Part shown: in pieces, positions 38,690 to 47,196 of the stretch
Position numbering within the stretch: position 1 is the first letter of the stretch
Layout: every line of letters begins with the position of its first letter
Assembly: GCA_002437245.1 (NCBI GenBank)
Contig: DJOQ01000025.1
Coordinates: 1-53,087 of the forward strand
Source of the DNA: Ruminococcaceae bacterium UBA6434
GTDB lineage: Bacteria > Bacillota > Clostridia > Oscillospirales > Acutalibacteraceae
Reading direction: 5' to 3'
Length of the DNA stretch: 53,087 nucleotides
The notes under the pieces: model-generated
The model's database searches: none
What the model was told of the DNA's origin: nothing
Seen by the model: the letters and a program-made list of their open reading frames with translations, nothing else
Translations under genes and position numbers: made by a program

Positions 38690-41368
38690 ATGAAATACTA
38701 TCTCGAAAGCTCTTCCGATGTTTTCGGCGACGTAAAAAGCACCGAAAACGGTCTCACTTCCGAGCAGGCGCGCAGTCGCTCTGCCGAAACCGGCAAAAAC
38801 AAGCTTGCCGAGGGCAAGAAAACGCCGCTGATTTTGCGTTTTCTCTCGCAGTTTGCCGACCCTATGATAATTATACTCATCGCCGCGGCGGTAATTTCGG
38901 CGATAACCTCCGTATTGCAAAAAGAATTCCCCTCGGATGTTATCATCATAATGTTTGTCGTTATAGTAAACGCCATACTCGGCGTCTACCAAGAGAGCAA
39001 AGCCGAAAAGGCAATAGAGGCTCTTCAAAAGATGGCTGCCGCAACAACAAAGGTTTTGCGTGACGGAAAGGTATGCGAAATACCGAGCGAAGACCTCACC
39101 GTAGGCGACGTTGTACTGCTTGAAGCGGGCGACGCTGTTCCGGCGGACGGCAGAATTTTTGAGAGTGCAAGCCTTAAAATCGAGGAATCGGCGCTTACGG
39201 GCGAATCCGTCCCCGTAAACAAATTCATAAAAGCCATAGGTCTTGAGGGGCAAAAGGACGTACCGCTCGGCGACCGCAAAAATATGATGTATATGGGTTC
39301 AACCGTTGTTTACGGCAGAGGCAAAGCCGTTATAACAAACATAGGTATGGACACCGAAATGGGCAAAATAGCAGGTGCGCTCTCAAGCGCAAAGGAAGAG
39401 CAGACGCCGCTTCAGAAAAAGCTCGGTCAGCTCTCAAAAATTCTCAGCTTTATAGTCCTCGGCATATGCGTATTTATGTTCGCTTTTGACATAGTCAGAG
39501 CCCTTATAAGCGACACTACATTAAACCTTGACTTCCTGCTCTCTTCGTTTATGCTCGCGGTTTCACTCGCCGTTGCGGCAATCCCCGAGGGACTTGCGGC
39601 GGTAGTTACGGTTGTGCTTTCGATAGGCGTTACAAATATGTCAAAGAAAAACGCAATTATCCGTAAGCTCACCGCGGTTGAAACTCTCGGCTGCGCACAG
39701 ATAATCTGCTCCGATAAAACCGGTACTCTCACCCAAAATAAAATGACCGTAGTGGAGCACTACTGCGAAAACGAAAAGATGCTCGCGGAGGGCATGGCGC
39801 TTTGTACAGACGTAAATCTTGACGATGACGGAAATCTCGTGGGCGAGCCCACCGAGATGGCTCTTGTGGCATATGCTACGTCGCTTGGTATGAATAAAAA
39901 CGATCTTTTAAAGAGCGCACCGAGAGTCGGCGAAGCTCCGTTTGATTCCAATCGCAAAATGATGTCCACAATCCACAAGACAGCAGACGGAATTTTGCAG
40001 TTTACCAAAGGCGCTCCCGACGAAATATTAAAGCACTGCACAAAGATATTCAAAGACGGCGAGGTTCGCCCCATAACAGACGGCGACAGAGAAGCCGTAC
40101 TCAAAAAGAACAAGGAATTCGCCGACAGAGCGCTTCGCGTGCTCGCCTGCGGATACAAGCAGCTCTCTTGTGTTCCCGAAGATCAATCGCCCGAAAAGAT
40201 CGAAAACGACCTTATATTCTGCGGGCTTGTCGGTATGATAGACCCAGTAAGACCCGAAGTTAAGGCGGCAATAGAAGAATGTCGCGGAGCCGGCATAAGA
40301 CCCATAATGATAACCGGCGACCACAAGGACACCGCCGTGGCTATAGCCTTGGAACTCGGCATAATCAAAGACAAGAGCGAAGCTATAACGGGTGCTGAGC
40401 TTGATGAGATTTCCGATGAGGACTTCAAAGAAAAGGTCACACAGTACTCAGTATATGCCAGAGTTCAGCCCGAGCATAAGGTAAGAATAGTCAACGCCTG
40501 GAAGAGCCGCGGTATGATAACCGCAATGACGGGCGACGGTGTAAACGACGCACCCTCCATTAAGAGTGCCGACATAGGCGTGGGAATGGGCATTACCGGT
40601 ACCGACGTAACAAAGAACGTTGCCGATATGGTTCTTGCCGACGATAATTTCGCAACCATAGTATCTGCCGTGGAAGAGGGCAGACGCATCTACGACAACA
40701 TCAGAAAATCCATTCAGTTCCTGCTCTCGTCAAACCTCAGCGAGGTAATGGCGATATTTACCGCAAACCTGCTCGGATTTACAATACTCAAGCCCGTACA
40801 CCTGCTTTGGATAAACCTTGTTACGGACTGCTTCCCTGCACTTGCACTCAGTATGGAAAAAGGCGAAAAGGACCTCATGAAACGTCCGCCGCGTAAATCC
40901 ACAGACGGTATCTTTGCCGGCGGCGTAGGTTTCGATGTAGTGTATCAAGGACTTTTTGTAACTCTTCTCACTCTTGCCGCATACTTTATAGGTCACTTTA
41001 TGGAAGCCGGCAGATGGGAGATAACCGAGAGTGCCGACGGTATGACCATGGCATTCCTCACTATGTCGATGTGCGAGATATTCCACTCGTTTAATATGCG
41101 TTCGCAACACGGTTCGACGGTATCGATGCTTTTGCACGGCAGCTTCAACAAATACATTTTCGGGTCAACGGTCATCTCACTAATAACGACTGCACTCGTT
41201 ATAGAAGTCCCGTTCCTTGCAAATGCTTTTGATTTCACCACCATTGACATTCGCGAATTCTTCACAGCTCTCGGTCTTGCATTCCTTATAATTCCTCTCG
41301 TTGAGCTTGTTAAGGCAATAGAGCGTGCCGTTATAAAAAGCAAAGCTAAAAAGCAAGCCGTAAAATAA
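38690..41368 (+). CDS. P-type cation ATPase, probable Mn2+ (or Ca2+) exporter
   Basis: 892 residues, type II P-type ATPase of the SPCA/PMCA-like group. Actuator TGES (170-173), ion-site M4 PEGL (299-302, AAIPEGLAAVV), phosphorylated D342 in SDKTGTLTQNKMTVV, P-domain TGDGVNDAPS, and M6 HLLWINLVTDCFPALALSME with the N...D pattern. Ten membrane helices. Sequence alone suggests Ca2+ transport; the Mn2+ riboswitch directly upstream makes Mn2+ export the better call, as for Lactococcus YoaB-type pumps. ATG at 38690 follows AGGGAGGAAAAAT. Single-gene transcript closed by a hairpin terminator. Confidence 0.93.
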   Translation: MKYYLESSSDVFGDVKSTENGLTSEQARSRSAETGKNKLAEGKKTPLILRFLSQFADPMIIILIAAAVISAITSVLQKEFPSDVIIIMFVVIVNAILGVYQESKAEKAIEALQKMAAATTKVLRDGKVCEIPSEDLTVGDVVLLEAGDAVPADGRIFESASLKIEESALTGESVPVNKFIKAIGLEGQKDVPLGDRKNMMYMGSTVVYGRGKAVITNIGMDTEMGKIAGALSSAKEEQTPLQKKLGQLSKILSFIVLGICVFMFAFDIVRALISDTTLNLDFLLSSFMLAVSLAVAAIPEGLAAVVTVVLSIGVTNMSKKNAIIRKLTAVETLGCAQIICSDKTGTLTQNKMTVVEHYCENEKMLAEGMALCTDVNLDDDGNLVGEPTEMALVAYATSLGMNKNDLLKSAPRVGEAPFDSNRKMMSTIHKTADGILQFTKGAPDEILKHCTKIFKDGEVRPITDGDREAVLKKNKEFADRALRVLACGYKQLSCVPEDQSPEKIENDLIFCGLVGMIDPVRPEVKAAIEECRGAGIRPIMITGDHKDTAVAIALELGIIKDKSEAITGAELDEISDEDFKEKVTQYSVYARVQPEHKVRIVNAWKSRGMITAMTGDGVNDAPSIKSADIGVGMGITGTDVTKNVADMVLADDNFATIVSAVEEGRRIYDNIRKSIQFLLSSNLSEVMAIFTANLLGFTILKPVHLLWINLVTDCFPALALSMEKGEKDLMKRPPRKSTDGIFAGGVGFDVVYQGLFVTLLTLAAYFIGHFMEAGRWEITESADGMTMAFLTMSMCEIFHSFNMRSQHGSTVSMLLHGSFNKYIFGSTVISLITTALVIEVPFLANAFDFTTIDIREFFTALGLAFLIIPLVELVKAIERAVIKSKAKKQAVK

Positions 41369-41398
41369 TTTTGTGATGCGGCAAAATTCATAACTTTA

Positions 41399-41436
41399 AC
41401 AGCGTGGCGGCAAAATTTACCGCTGCGCTGTTTTCT
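41399..41436 (+). terminator. Terminator of the P-type ATPase gene
   Basis: ACAGCGtGGCGG pairs with CCGCtGCGCTGT around an AT-rich loop, followed by TTTTC, 30 bp after the stop. Confidence 0.75.
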
Positions 41437-41464
41437 TATCCCCCATAATGCTTAATACTGGATT

Positions 41465-41492
41465 TTTACCGCGATTTATGTTACCATATAAT
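41465..41492 (+). promoter_or_regulatory. Promoter of the beta-CASP nuclease operon
   Basis: TTTACC (41465-41470), a 16-bp spacer and TATAAT (41487-41492), 48 bp before the ATG. The -35 is weak. Confidence 0.45.
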
Positions 41493-41539
41493 CAAAGATA
41501 GGGGCGACAGGCGCCAATGTTTAAAAAGGAGCGGAAAAT

Positions 41540-43147
41540 ATGAATCTTATATTCTTAGGAGCCGCGCACGAAGTCACGGGGAGCTGTACGCTTCTCACCG
41601 CCTGCGGCAAAAATATTTTGATAGACTGCGGTATGGAACAGGGTCCGGACACCTACAAAAACCGCGATATTCCGATATCTCCTGCCGATATAGACTGCAT
41701 TTTTCTGACCCACGCGCACATTGACCATTCCGGCAAACTTCCGTACCTTACGGCAAACGGATACAAAGGTCCGATTTACGCTACCGCGTCAACAACAAAG
41801 CTGTGTAAGATTATGCTTGAGGATTCGGCGCACATACAGCAGTTTGAGGCTCAGTGGCGCAACCGAAGAGCAAAACGCTCGGGCGATAAAGGATATGTTC
41901 CGCTCTACACGGTAGAGGACGCTCAAAAATGCTGTTCGCAGTTTTTAAGATGCGAATACGGCGTGGATTACCATATTTTTGACGGCATATCCATAAGCTT
42001 TACCGACGCGGGTCACCTTTTGGGCTCGTCGAGCATTACAATAAACGTCACCGAAAACGGTGAAACCGAAAAAATCGTATTTTCCGGCGACATAGGCAAC
42101 ACCGACCAGCCGATAATACGCGATCCGCAATATCTGACCGACGCCACTTACGTTATAACCGAAAGCACATACGGCGATCGCAGCCACGGCGAAAGGCTCG
42201 ACTATATTTCGCAGCTTGTGCCCATACTCGACCGCACCTTTGCGCGCGGCGGCAATGTCGTTATACCGTCGTTCGCCGTCGGCAGAACCCAAGAGCTTTT
42301 ATACTTCATAAGGCAGATAAAAGAAGAGCGTATGCTCAAAAACTATAACGACTTCCCCGTATATGTGGACAGCCCCCTTGCAGTTGAAGCAACCAACGTA
42401 TTTTGCGACAGCTACTCCGACTTCGATGATGAGGCGGCGTCGCTTATCGAAAACGGGATAAATCCGATAGCATTCCCAAATCTTTACGTCTCCGTTACAA
42501 GCGAGGAGTCAAAGGCGATAAACTCCGACCCCGCTCCGAAGGTCATAATTTCGGCAAGCGGAATGTGCGAGGCAGGCAGAATCCGCCACCATTTAAAGCA
42601 TAATCTGTGGCGCCCCGAATGTACGATTCTCTTTGTCGGTTACCAAGCCGCCGGCACGCTCGGCAGAGCCATAACCGACGGTGCGACGGACGTAAAGCTC
42701 TTTGACGAAAAAATCCACATAAGCGCAGAAATAGCGCAGCTTCACGGCATAAGCGGCCACGCCGACAACGAGGGCTTATTAAAATGGATAAAGAGCTTTA
42801 AAGCTCCCCCGAAGCACGTATTTGTAAATCACGGCGAGGACGCGGTATGCGAAATATACGCCGCACGTCTGCGCGACGAGCTGGGACTTTCCGCGAGCGC
42901 TCCGTACAACGGCGAGGAATACAGCCTCACCGAAAACAAGATACTAACACAGGGCAACCGTGAAAAAATAGTTAAAAATACAGCTTCGCAAAACTCCTCT
43001 TGCCGCGTAAGTACGGTTTACGAGAGACTGCTTTCCGCACAAAAGCGTCTTGAAACGGTAATAGCGCACAACGAGGGCGGCGCAAACAAGGACCTCGCAA
43101 AATTTGCGGATCAGATAATCGCGCTTTGCGACAAGTGGGACAGATAA
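41540..43147 (+). CDS. MBL-fold/beta-CASP RNA-processing nuclease-like protein
   Basis: 535 residues. Metallo-beta-lactamase domain with zinc ligands H58-A-H60-I-D62-H63 (LTHAHIDHSG), DAGHLLGSSS and FSGDIGN; then a beta-CASP domain (IPSFAVGRTQELLYFI, VYVDSPLAVEAT, KVIISASGMCEAGRIRHHL) and the final metal His in HGISGHADNEGLLKW. That is the CPSF73-like/RNA-specificity architecture, so an RNA endo- or exonuclease is likely. The last 70 residues (from about 460) are a helical extension unlike the minimal family. ATG at 41540 after AAAAAGGAGCGGAAAAT. First gene of a translation/RNA-modification operon. Confidence 0.92.
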   Translation: MNLIFLGAAHEVTGSCTLLTACGKNILIDCGMEQGPDTYKNRDIPISPADIDCIFLTHAHIDHSGKLPYLTANGYKGPIYATASTTKLCKIMLEDSAHIQQFEAQWRNRRAKRSGDKGYVPLYTVEDAQKCCSQFLRCEYGVDYHIFDGISISFTDAGHLLGSSSITINVTENGETEKIVFSGDIGNTDQPIIRDPQYLTDATYVITESTYGDRSHGERLDYISQLVPILDRTFARGGNVVIPSFAVGRTQELLYFIRQIKEERMLKNYNDFPVYVDSPLAVEATNVFCDSYSDFDDEAASLIENGINPIAFPNLYVSVTSEESKAINSDPAPKVIISASGMCEAGRIRHHLKHNLWRPECTILFVGYQAAGTLGRAITDGATDVKLFDEKIHISAEIAQLHGISGHADNEGLLKWIKSFKAPPKHVFVNHGEDAVCEIYAARLRDELGLSASAPYNGEEYSLTENKILTQGNREKIVKNTASQNSSCRVSTVYERLLSAQKRLETVIAHNEGGANKDLAKFADQIIALCDKWDR

Positions 43148-43897
43148 ATGACCGAAATTACACTCTGCAACGACGAACATATTGAATATTTGAGCAAGGA
43201 GCTGGGGCTTGTTGTGTCAAAAGAGCACACTTTCGGCACGGACGCACTGCTGCTTGCCGATTTTGCATCACCCAAGCGATGTGACATATGCTGTGATTTC
43301 GGCACGGGCTGCGGCATAATTCCCATGCTCTGGTGCAGGGACGGCTGCGGAAAAGAAATATCCGCGGTTGAAATTCAGGAAAAGGCGTGCGATCAGCTTA
43401 CGCGCTCCGTCAGGGCAAACAAATTGCAGGACAAGCTCTTTGTATACAATGCGGATTTAAAAGAGACTCCGCTGATATTGCCGTGCGGAAAATTCGACGT
43501 CATAACGATGAATCCCCCGTACAAGGCGGAAAACGCCGGCATAAAAAGCCGAAAGGAAAACGAAAAAATAGCCCGTCATGAAACTCTGTGCAATCTGCGC
43601 GACATAGCCAAAGCCGCGTCAAAGCTTCTTAAATTCGGCGGCAGACTTTGCGTATGTATTCGCCCCGAGCGCCTTTTTGAAACCATGGAAGCAATGAAAG
43701 AATATAAAATCGAGCCGAAAGCTCTGCGCCTTGTTGCGGCGTCACCGGAAAAAGCGCCGTGGCTTTGCCTTATTGAGGGAAAGCTCGGCGGAAAAACGGG
43801 TATGACGGTCAAAAACAATCTTTTTGTGTACAAGGACAAGGACGTTTTATCGGACGAAATGATGAGAATTTTAGGCAAATACAGGGAGGATATGTGA
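43148..43897 (+). CDS. TrmN6/YfiC-type tRNA1(Val) adenine-N6 methyltransferase-like protein
   Basis: 249 residues. Class I SAM methyltransferase: motif I DFGTGCGIIPML, and the N6-adenine catalytic motif NPPY (122-125) in VITMNPPYKAENAG. The N-terminal FGTDALLLADFA and the RKENEKIARHETLCNLRDIAKAASKLLKFGGRLCVCIRPERL segment match the TrmN6 group, which methylates A37 of tRNA1(Val). Starts immediately after the nuclease stop and overlaps the rsmI ATG by 1 bp. Other N6-adenine targets cannot be excluded. Confidence 0.85.
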   Translation: MTEITLCNDEHIEYLSKELGLVVSKEHTFGTDALLLADFASPKRCDICCDFGTGCGIIPMLWCRDGCGKEISAVEIQEKACDQLTRSVRANKLQDKLFVYNADLKETPLILPCGKFDVITMNPPYKAENAGIKSRKENEKIARHETLCNLRDIAKAASKLLKFGGRLCVCIRPERLFETMEAMKEYKIEPKALRLVAASPEKAPWLCLIEGKLGGKTGMTVKNNLFVYKDKDVLSDEMMRILGKYREDM

Positions 43898-44727
43898 TGA
43901 CGGGAACACTTTATGTAGTCGGCACGCCGATAGGCAACCTGTCGGATTTTTCTCCGCGCGCCGCAGAGTGCCTCAGAAATTGCGATTTTATAGCGGCGGA
44001 GGACACAAGGGTCACCCTGAAGCTTTTAAACCGATTTGACATAAAAAAACCGCTCATAAGCTATTTTGAACACAACCGCCGCGAACGCGGCGAAATAATA
44101 CTCGCAAGAATCCTCGGCGGCGAAAACTGCGCCCTTGTGACGGATGCAGGTATGCCGGCAATTTCCGACCCCGGTCAGGACCTTGTGGACATCTGCCTTG
44201 CGGCAGGTGTAAAAGTGGAATCCGTGCCCGGCCCCACCGCCTTTGCGACAGCCGTGGCTCTGTCGGGGCTGCCTTCCGGCAGATTTACATTTGAGGGATT
44301 TTTAAGCGTGAACAAGCCCGGCAGAACGGAGCACCTTGAAAGCATTAAGGACGAAAAACGCACCATGGTATTTTACGAGGCGCCGCACAAGCTTTTGCGA
44401 ACGCTTAAGGACCTTTACGCCTGCCTCGGCGACCGCCGTATAGCCATAATAAAAGAGCTCACCAAAATTCACGAATCCGTAGACCGCACCACGCTCAAAG
44501 AGGCGTGCGAAAAGTACGAAAACACACCTATCAAGGGTGAATTCGTATTGGTTATAGAGGGAGCGCCGCAAATTGCCGAGGAGGAATTCACGGCAGAGTC
44601 GGCGGCGGCAAAGGCGCGGGAATTTATAAAAGACGGAATGTCAAAAAACGAGGCGGCAAAAAGTGCGGCAAAGCTCAGCGGGATTAAAAAGAGCGACATA
44701 TATAAAATCCTGACGGAGGAAAAATAA
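43897..44727 (+). CDS. rsmI: 16S rRNA (cytidine1402-2'-O)-methyltransferase
   Basis: 276 residues from the ATG at 43897 with GGGAGGA 6 nt upstream; the GTG at 43894 is the alternative. Tetrapyrrole-methylase-fold SAM enzyme. Motifs: LYVVGTPIGNLSDFSPRA, AAEDTRVTLKLL, LVTDAGMPAISDPGQDLV, VPGPTAFATAVALSGLPSGRFTFEGFL, VFYEAPHKLLRTL, and a C-terminal helical extension. Modifies C1402 of 16S rRNA. Directly follows the TrmN6-like gene, the usual Firmicutes arrangement. Confidence 0.96.
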   Translation: MTGTLYVVGTPIGNLSDFSPRAAECLRNCDFIAAEDTRVTLKLLNRFDIKKPLISYFEHNRRERGEIILARILGGENCALVTDAGMPAISDPGQDLVDICLAAGVKVESVPGPTAFATAVALSGLPSGRFTFEGFLSVNKPGRTEHLESIKDEKRTMVFYEAPHKLLRTLKDLYACLGDRRIAIIKELTKIHESVDRTTLKEACEKYENTPIKGEFVLVIEGAPQIAEEEFTAESAAAKAREFIKDGMSKNEAAKSAAKLSGIKKSDIYKILTEEK

Positions 44728-45326
44728 TGGAATATTGGTACTTGTGGCTGCTGCTGATTGTCTTATGCGTCATTACGGTGTTTGTATTTATCAAAGCCTC
44801 GGCAGCGGCAAAAAAGCACAACGATGAGCGTGACGCCCTGCTCAGAGAATACGACAGAATGAAAGCGCTTAAAGAGGAGTTTTCGTCCTTAACGCGTGAA
44901 AAAGCCGAAAGCACAAGCCCCGAAACCTTACTTGAGGGCGTTTCGGCGGTTTTGCAGGCAAAAACGGAAAAAGCCGAAGACCCTGAAAAGGTATTCGGCG
45001 AATTTACAGAGGCGCAAAAGTACATTTACACCCTTTATTATTTTTTGGAGGATGCCAAAAGCGACTCTCTCTCTTTCTTTTTTAAAAACAACGGCGAGCC
45101 GCTGACATCTCTCGCTCCGAAGGCGCTCTGTGCCGTCGGCGAAAAAGAGCTTTCTTCGGTTGCCGAAAAAGAATTTTCGATGTTTGACGAAAACAACGAG
45201 GAAGTCTCTGTGGACAAAGCCGAAATCACAAAGCTCGACGGCGAATTCAAAGAGAAGCTTCAAAAGCAGAGCGTTTTAAACAATATAAAATCATATATTA
45301 TAAAAAACGCGGACGCAATGTCTTAA
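44727..45326 (+). CDS. Hypothetical membrane-anchored coiled-coil protein
   Basis: 199 residues. An N-terminal membrane segment (about 4-25, YWYLWLLLIVLCVITVFVFIKAS) then a charged helical region (KKHNDERDALLREYDRMKALKEEFSSLTREKAES, heptad-like) and a mixed C-terminal part (YIYTLYYFLEDAKSDSLSFFFKNNGEPLTSL). No recognised domain. Its ATG overlaps the rsmI stop by 1 bp, so it belongs to that operon. Orientation of the bulk (cytosolic or external) cannot be set; the lack of basic residues before the helix argues for a cytosolic bulk only weakly. Confidence 0.75.
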   Translation: MEYWYLWLLLIVLCVITVFVFIKASAAAKKHNDERDALLREYDRMKALKEEFSSLTREKAESTSPETLLEGVSAVLQAKTEKAEDPEKVFGEFTEAQKYIYTLYYFLEDAKSDSLSFFFKNNGEPLTSLAPKALCAVGEKELSSVAEKEFSMFDENNEEVSVDKAEITKLDGEFKEKLQKQSVLNNIKSYIIKNADAMS

Positions 45327-45339
45327 AAGAAGAGCAAAA

Positions 45340-45951
45340 TCAGCGACTCTTTTCCGCCGCTAATTCGGCGGCTCTTTTGCGTATCAGCTTTTCGGAATGC
45401 TCCACAACGGTTTTTACGCATTTCGGTTCGGCTATATTTTTTTGCGATTCGGGATTTTGCTCCGAAGTGAGCTCCCGTATTATCTCCATCATAAGTGCGC
45501 TGCCGAAAACCGAACTTGTTTCGCAATTGAGCGATATCCACTTTTTCGGAATATATCCGCCGTTTGCGGCACACACCGCCATACGGTATATGGAAAGCGC
45601 AAAATAATCTTTCAGCTTTTCCGGCGAACCGCATTTTACCATACTGTCATTCAACATAACGGACGCGCGAAAAAGCGTGCTTGTGCGGTACTCGCCGTCC
45701 TGCACGGTATCGGTCATATCAAATTCTTCGCTTAAAGAACGTCTTGTATCGACCTGACCCAAAAGGTAATCACAGCTCACATCAAAAAAATTAGACGCAC
45801 GGCAGACAAAGTCGAGACTGCACTCCCTTATCCCCTTTTCATAATGCGACATGAGCGACTGCGACACGCCGAGCATTTTAGCGGCGTCCTTTTGGCTCAT
45901 ACCGCGCTCTCTGCGAAGTTTTGTCAGCCTTGCGGCAAATACGGAATTCAT
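45340..45951 (-). CDS. XRE-family transcriptional regulator
   Basis: 203 residues from the ATG at 45951 (GGGGGG 7 nt upstream); 8 further upstream codons lack a site. N-terminal HTH_3 domain (about 5-60): ARLTKLRRERGMSQKDAAKMLGVSQSLMSHYEKGIRECSLDFVCRASNFFDVSCDYLLG. The C-terminal 140 residues are helical with no named domain (MAVCAANGGYIPKKWISLNCETSSVFGSALMMEIIREL). Divergent from the histidine phosphatase gene, with a 19-bp palindrome in between as probable operator. Convergent end to the coiled-coil gene. Confidence 0.88.
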   Translation of the reverse strand: MNSVFAARLTKLRRERGMSQKDAAKMLGVSQSLMSHYEKGIRECSLDFVCRASNFFDVSCDYLLGQVDTRRSLSEEFDMTDTVQDGEYRTSTLFRASVMLNDSMVKCGSPEKLKDYFALSIYRMAVCAANGGYIPKKWISLNCETSSVFGSALMMEIIRELTSEQNPESQKNIAEPKCVKTVVEHSEKLIRKRAAELAAEKSR

Positions 45952-45966
45952 AAAACGTCCCCCCAC

Positions 45967-45985
45967 ATAATACAAATTGTATTAT
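45967..45985. promoter_or_regulatory. 19-bp palindrome, candidate XRE operator
   Basis: ATAATACAAATTGTATTAT is palindromic except for its central base. It lies 16 bp upstream of the XRE gene start in the intergenic space it shares with the phosphatase gene, so it could control both. AT-rich sequence makes chance symmetry possible. Confidence 0.5.
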
Positions 45986-46043
45986 AATTATATATCAAAT
46001 TAGACTATTTGTACAGTAGCATTCCGCTAAAGGAGTAAACAGG

Positions 46044-46793
46044 ATGAAAGCTTACAAAATTCACTTAATCCGCCATGCCATGACGGAGGAAAACCTTGAC
46101 GGCAAATATATAGGTCAAACCGACGTACCGGCGTCCGAATACGGGCTAAGGCAAATTAAAGACCTTATGGACGAATACGGCGGCTACCCCGAGGTTGACG
46201 CGGTGGTCTCAAGCCCCCTAAAGCGCTGCATACAGACGGCAAAGCTCATATACCCCAAAAAAGAGCCCATGATTTTAAACGGACTTATAGAATATGATTT
46301 CGGTGAATTTGAGGGCAGAACCGCCGACGAGATGAAGGACGACGACGCCTTTAAGGACTGGCTCTCGGGTGAGCACCCGGAAATTCCCGTGCCATTCGGC
46401 GAAAGTCAGGCGGCTTTTAATGAGAGAGTTTGCTCCTGCTTTGCGGGACTTATCGACGGAATTATAAAGTCGGGCATATCGTCTACCGCAGTTATAACCC
46501 ACGGCGGCGTTATTATGTCGCTTATGACCGCATTTGCCATACCGTCGCTGCCCATGCACGAGTGGATGGCGCCGAACGGCACGGGCTACACCCTTAGGAT
46601 TGACCCGTCCGTGTGGAGCCGCGGTCAAAAGCTTGAGGCGTTTTCCGAATGCCCCGCCGTAACCCTTTCCGATGACCAGGAACGTGAATTATGGGACTTT
46701 TACCCCGAGGAAAAGGACGAGGAATACGATATAACCGACGATATATACGGCGACAACCCGGACGAAGACGAGGATTTCTGGAAGGGAATTTAA
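46044..46793 (+). CDS. Histidine phosphatase family protein
   Basis: 249 residues. Phosphoglycerate-mutase-like fold: LIRHAMTEENLDGKYIGQTD (catalytic His in RHA, the variant of RHG), VVSSPLKRCIQTAKLI (second Arg), LIEYDFGEFEGRTADEM (acidic donor) and VITHGGVIMSLM (second His). Substrate not readable; may be a broad phosphatase or alpha-ribazole phosphatase-like. After about residue 205 comes an acidic tail (ELWDFYPEEKDEEYDITDDIYGDNPDEDEDFW) absent from the core family. ATG after AAAGGAGTAAACAGG. Divergent from the XRE gene. Confidence 0.9.
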   Translation: MKAYKIHLIRHAMTEENLDGKYIGQTDVPASEYGLRQIKDLMDEYGGYPEVDAVVSSPLKRCIQTAKLIYPKKEPMILNGLIEYDFGEFEGRTADEMKDDDAFKDWLSGEHPEIPVPFGESQAAFNERVCSCFAGLIDGIIKSGISSTAVITHGGVIMSLMTAFAIPSLPMHEWMAPNGTGYTLRIDPSVWSRGQKLEAFSECPAVTLSDDQERELWDFYPEEKDEEYDITDDIYGDNPDEDEDFWKGI

Positions 46794-46828
46794 CCCCTTG
46801 CCTGCTGTGCAAATTATAATAATCACCG

Positions 46829-46958
46829 TAAAAAACTAACGGGCAGCTTTTCGGCTGCCCGTTAATCGGAGAGATTCTGTACGGATTCTTTTTTAAGAGG
46901 AGAAACATAAAAGATCAAAGACGTCCGCAAGGGGAGGCTCACTTATCTCCCCCGTCTT
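46829..46958 (-). ncRNA. Candidate small RNA (about 130 nt)
   Basis: Read on the minus strand: a TATAAT -10 box (complement of 46968-46973), then a composite stem (AAAGACG with CGTCTTT, and GGGGAG with CTCCCC), an unpaired pyrimidine stretch TTTCTCCTCTT, and a strong terminator hairpin TAACGGGCAGC/GCTGCCCGTTA (46837-46864) running directly into GTTTTTT. The -35 is poor. On the plus strand the left hairpin lacks a T-run, so the minus direction is favoured; the right hairpin could also act as a plus-strand terminator for the phosphatase gene (followed by TGTTTTTA). 46793-47197 holds no protein gene. Confidence 0.45.
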
Positions 46959-47142
46959 TGTGTTTTTATTATACTATTGTGCTTTTGAAAAATCAGCAAA
47001 AGTGCAAAAATGTCGAAAAATGGGTACATAAATGTCGAAATTTGTCGAGCAGCAGTCGGCAAACGGCGGCGGCAAATCGGATTTTGCCGATAAAGCAAGA
47101 AAATTTTTTTCGGTTGCCCGTATTTCCCCATATTTTCCGTAT

Positions 47143-47177
47143 AAAAAACAGCGCTGTAATTTGCTTTACGGCGCTGT
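47143..47177 (-). terminator. Terminator of the lipoprotein gene
   Basis: ACAGCGCTGTAA pairs with TTTACGGCGCTGT; on the minus strand the stem ends in ACAGCGCTGTTTTTTATA, 20 bp after the stop. Confidence 0.85.
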
Positions 47178-47196
47178 TTCTGTTTACTTTAACGAT

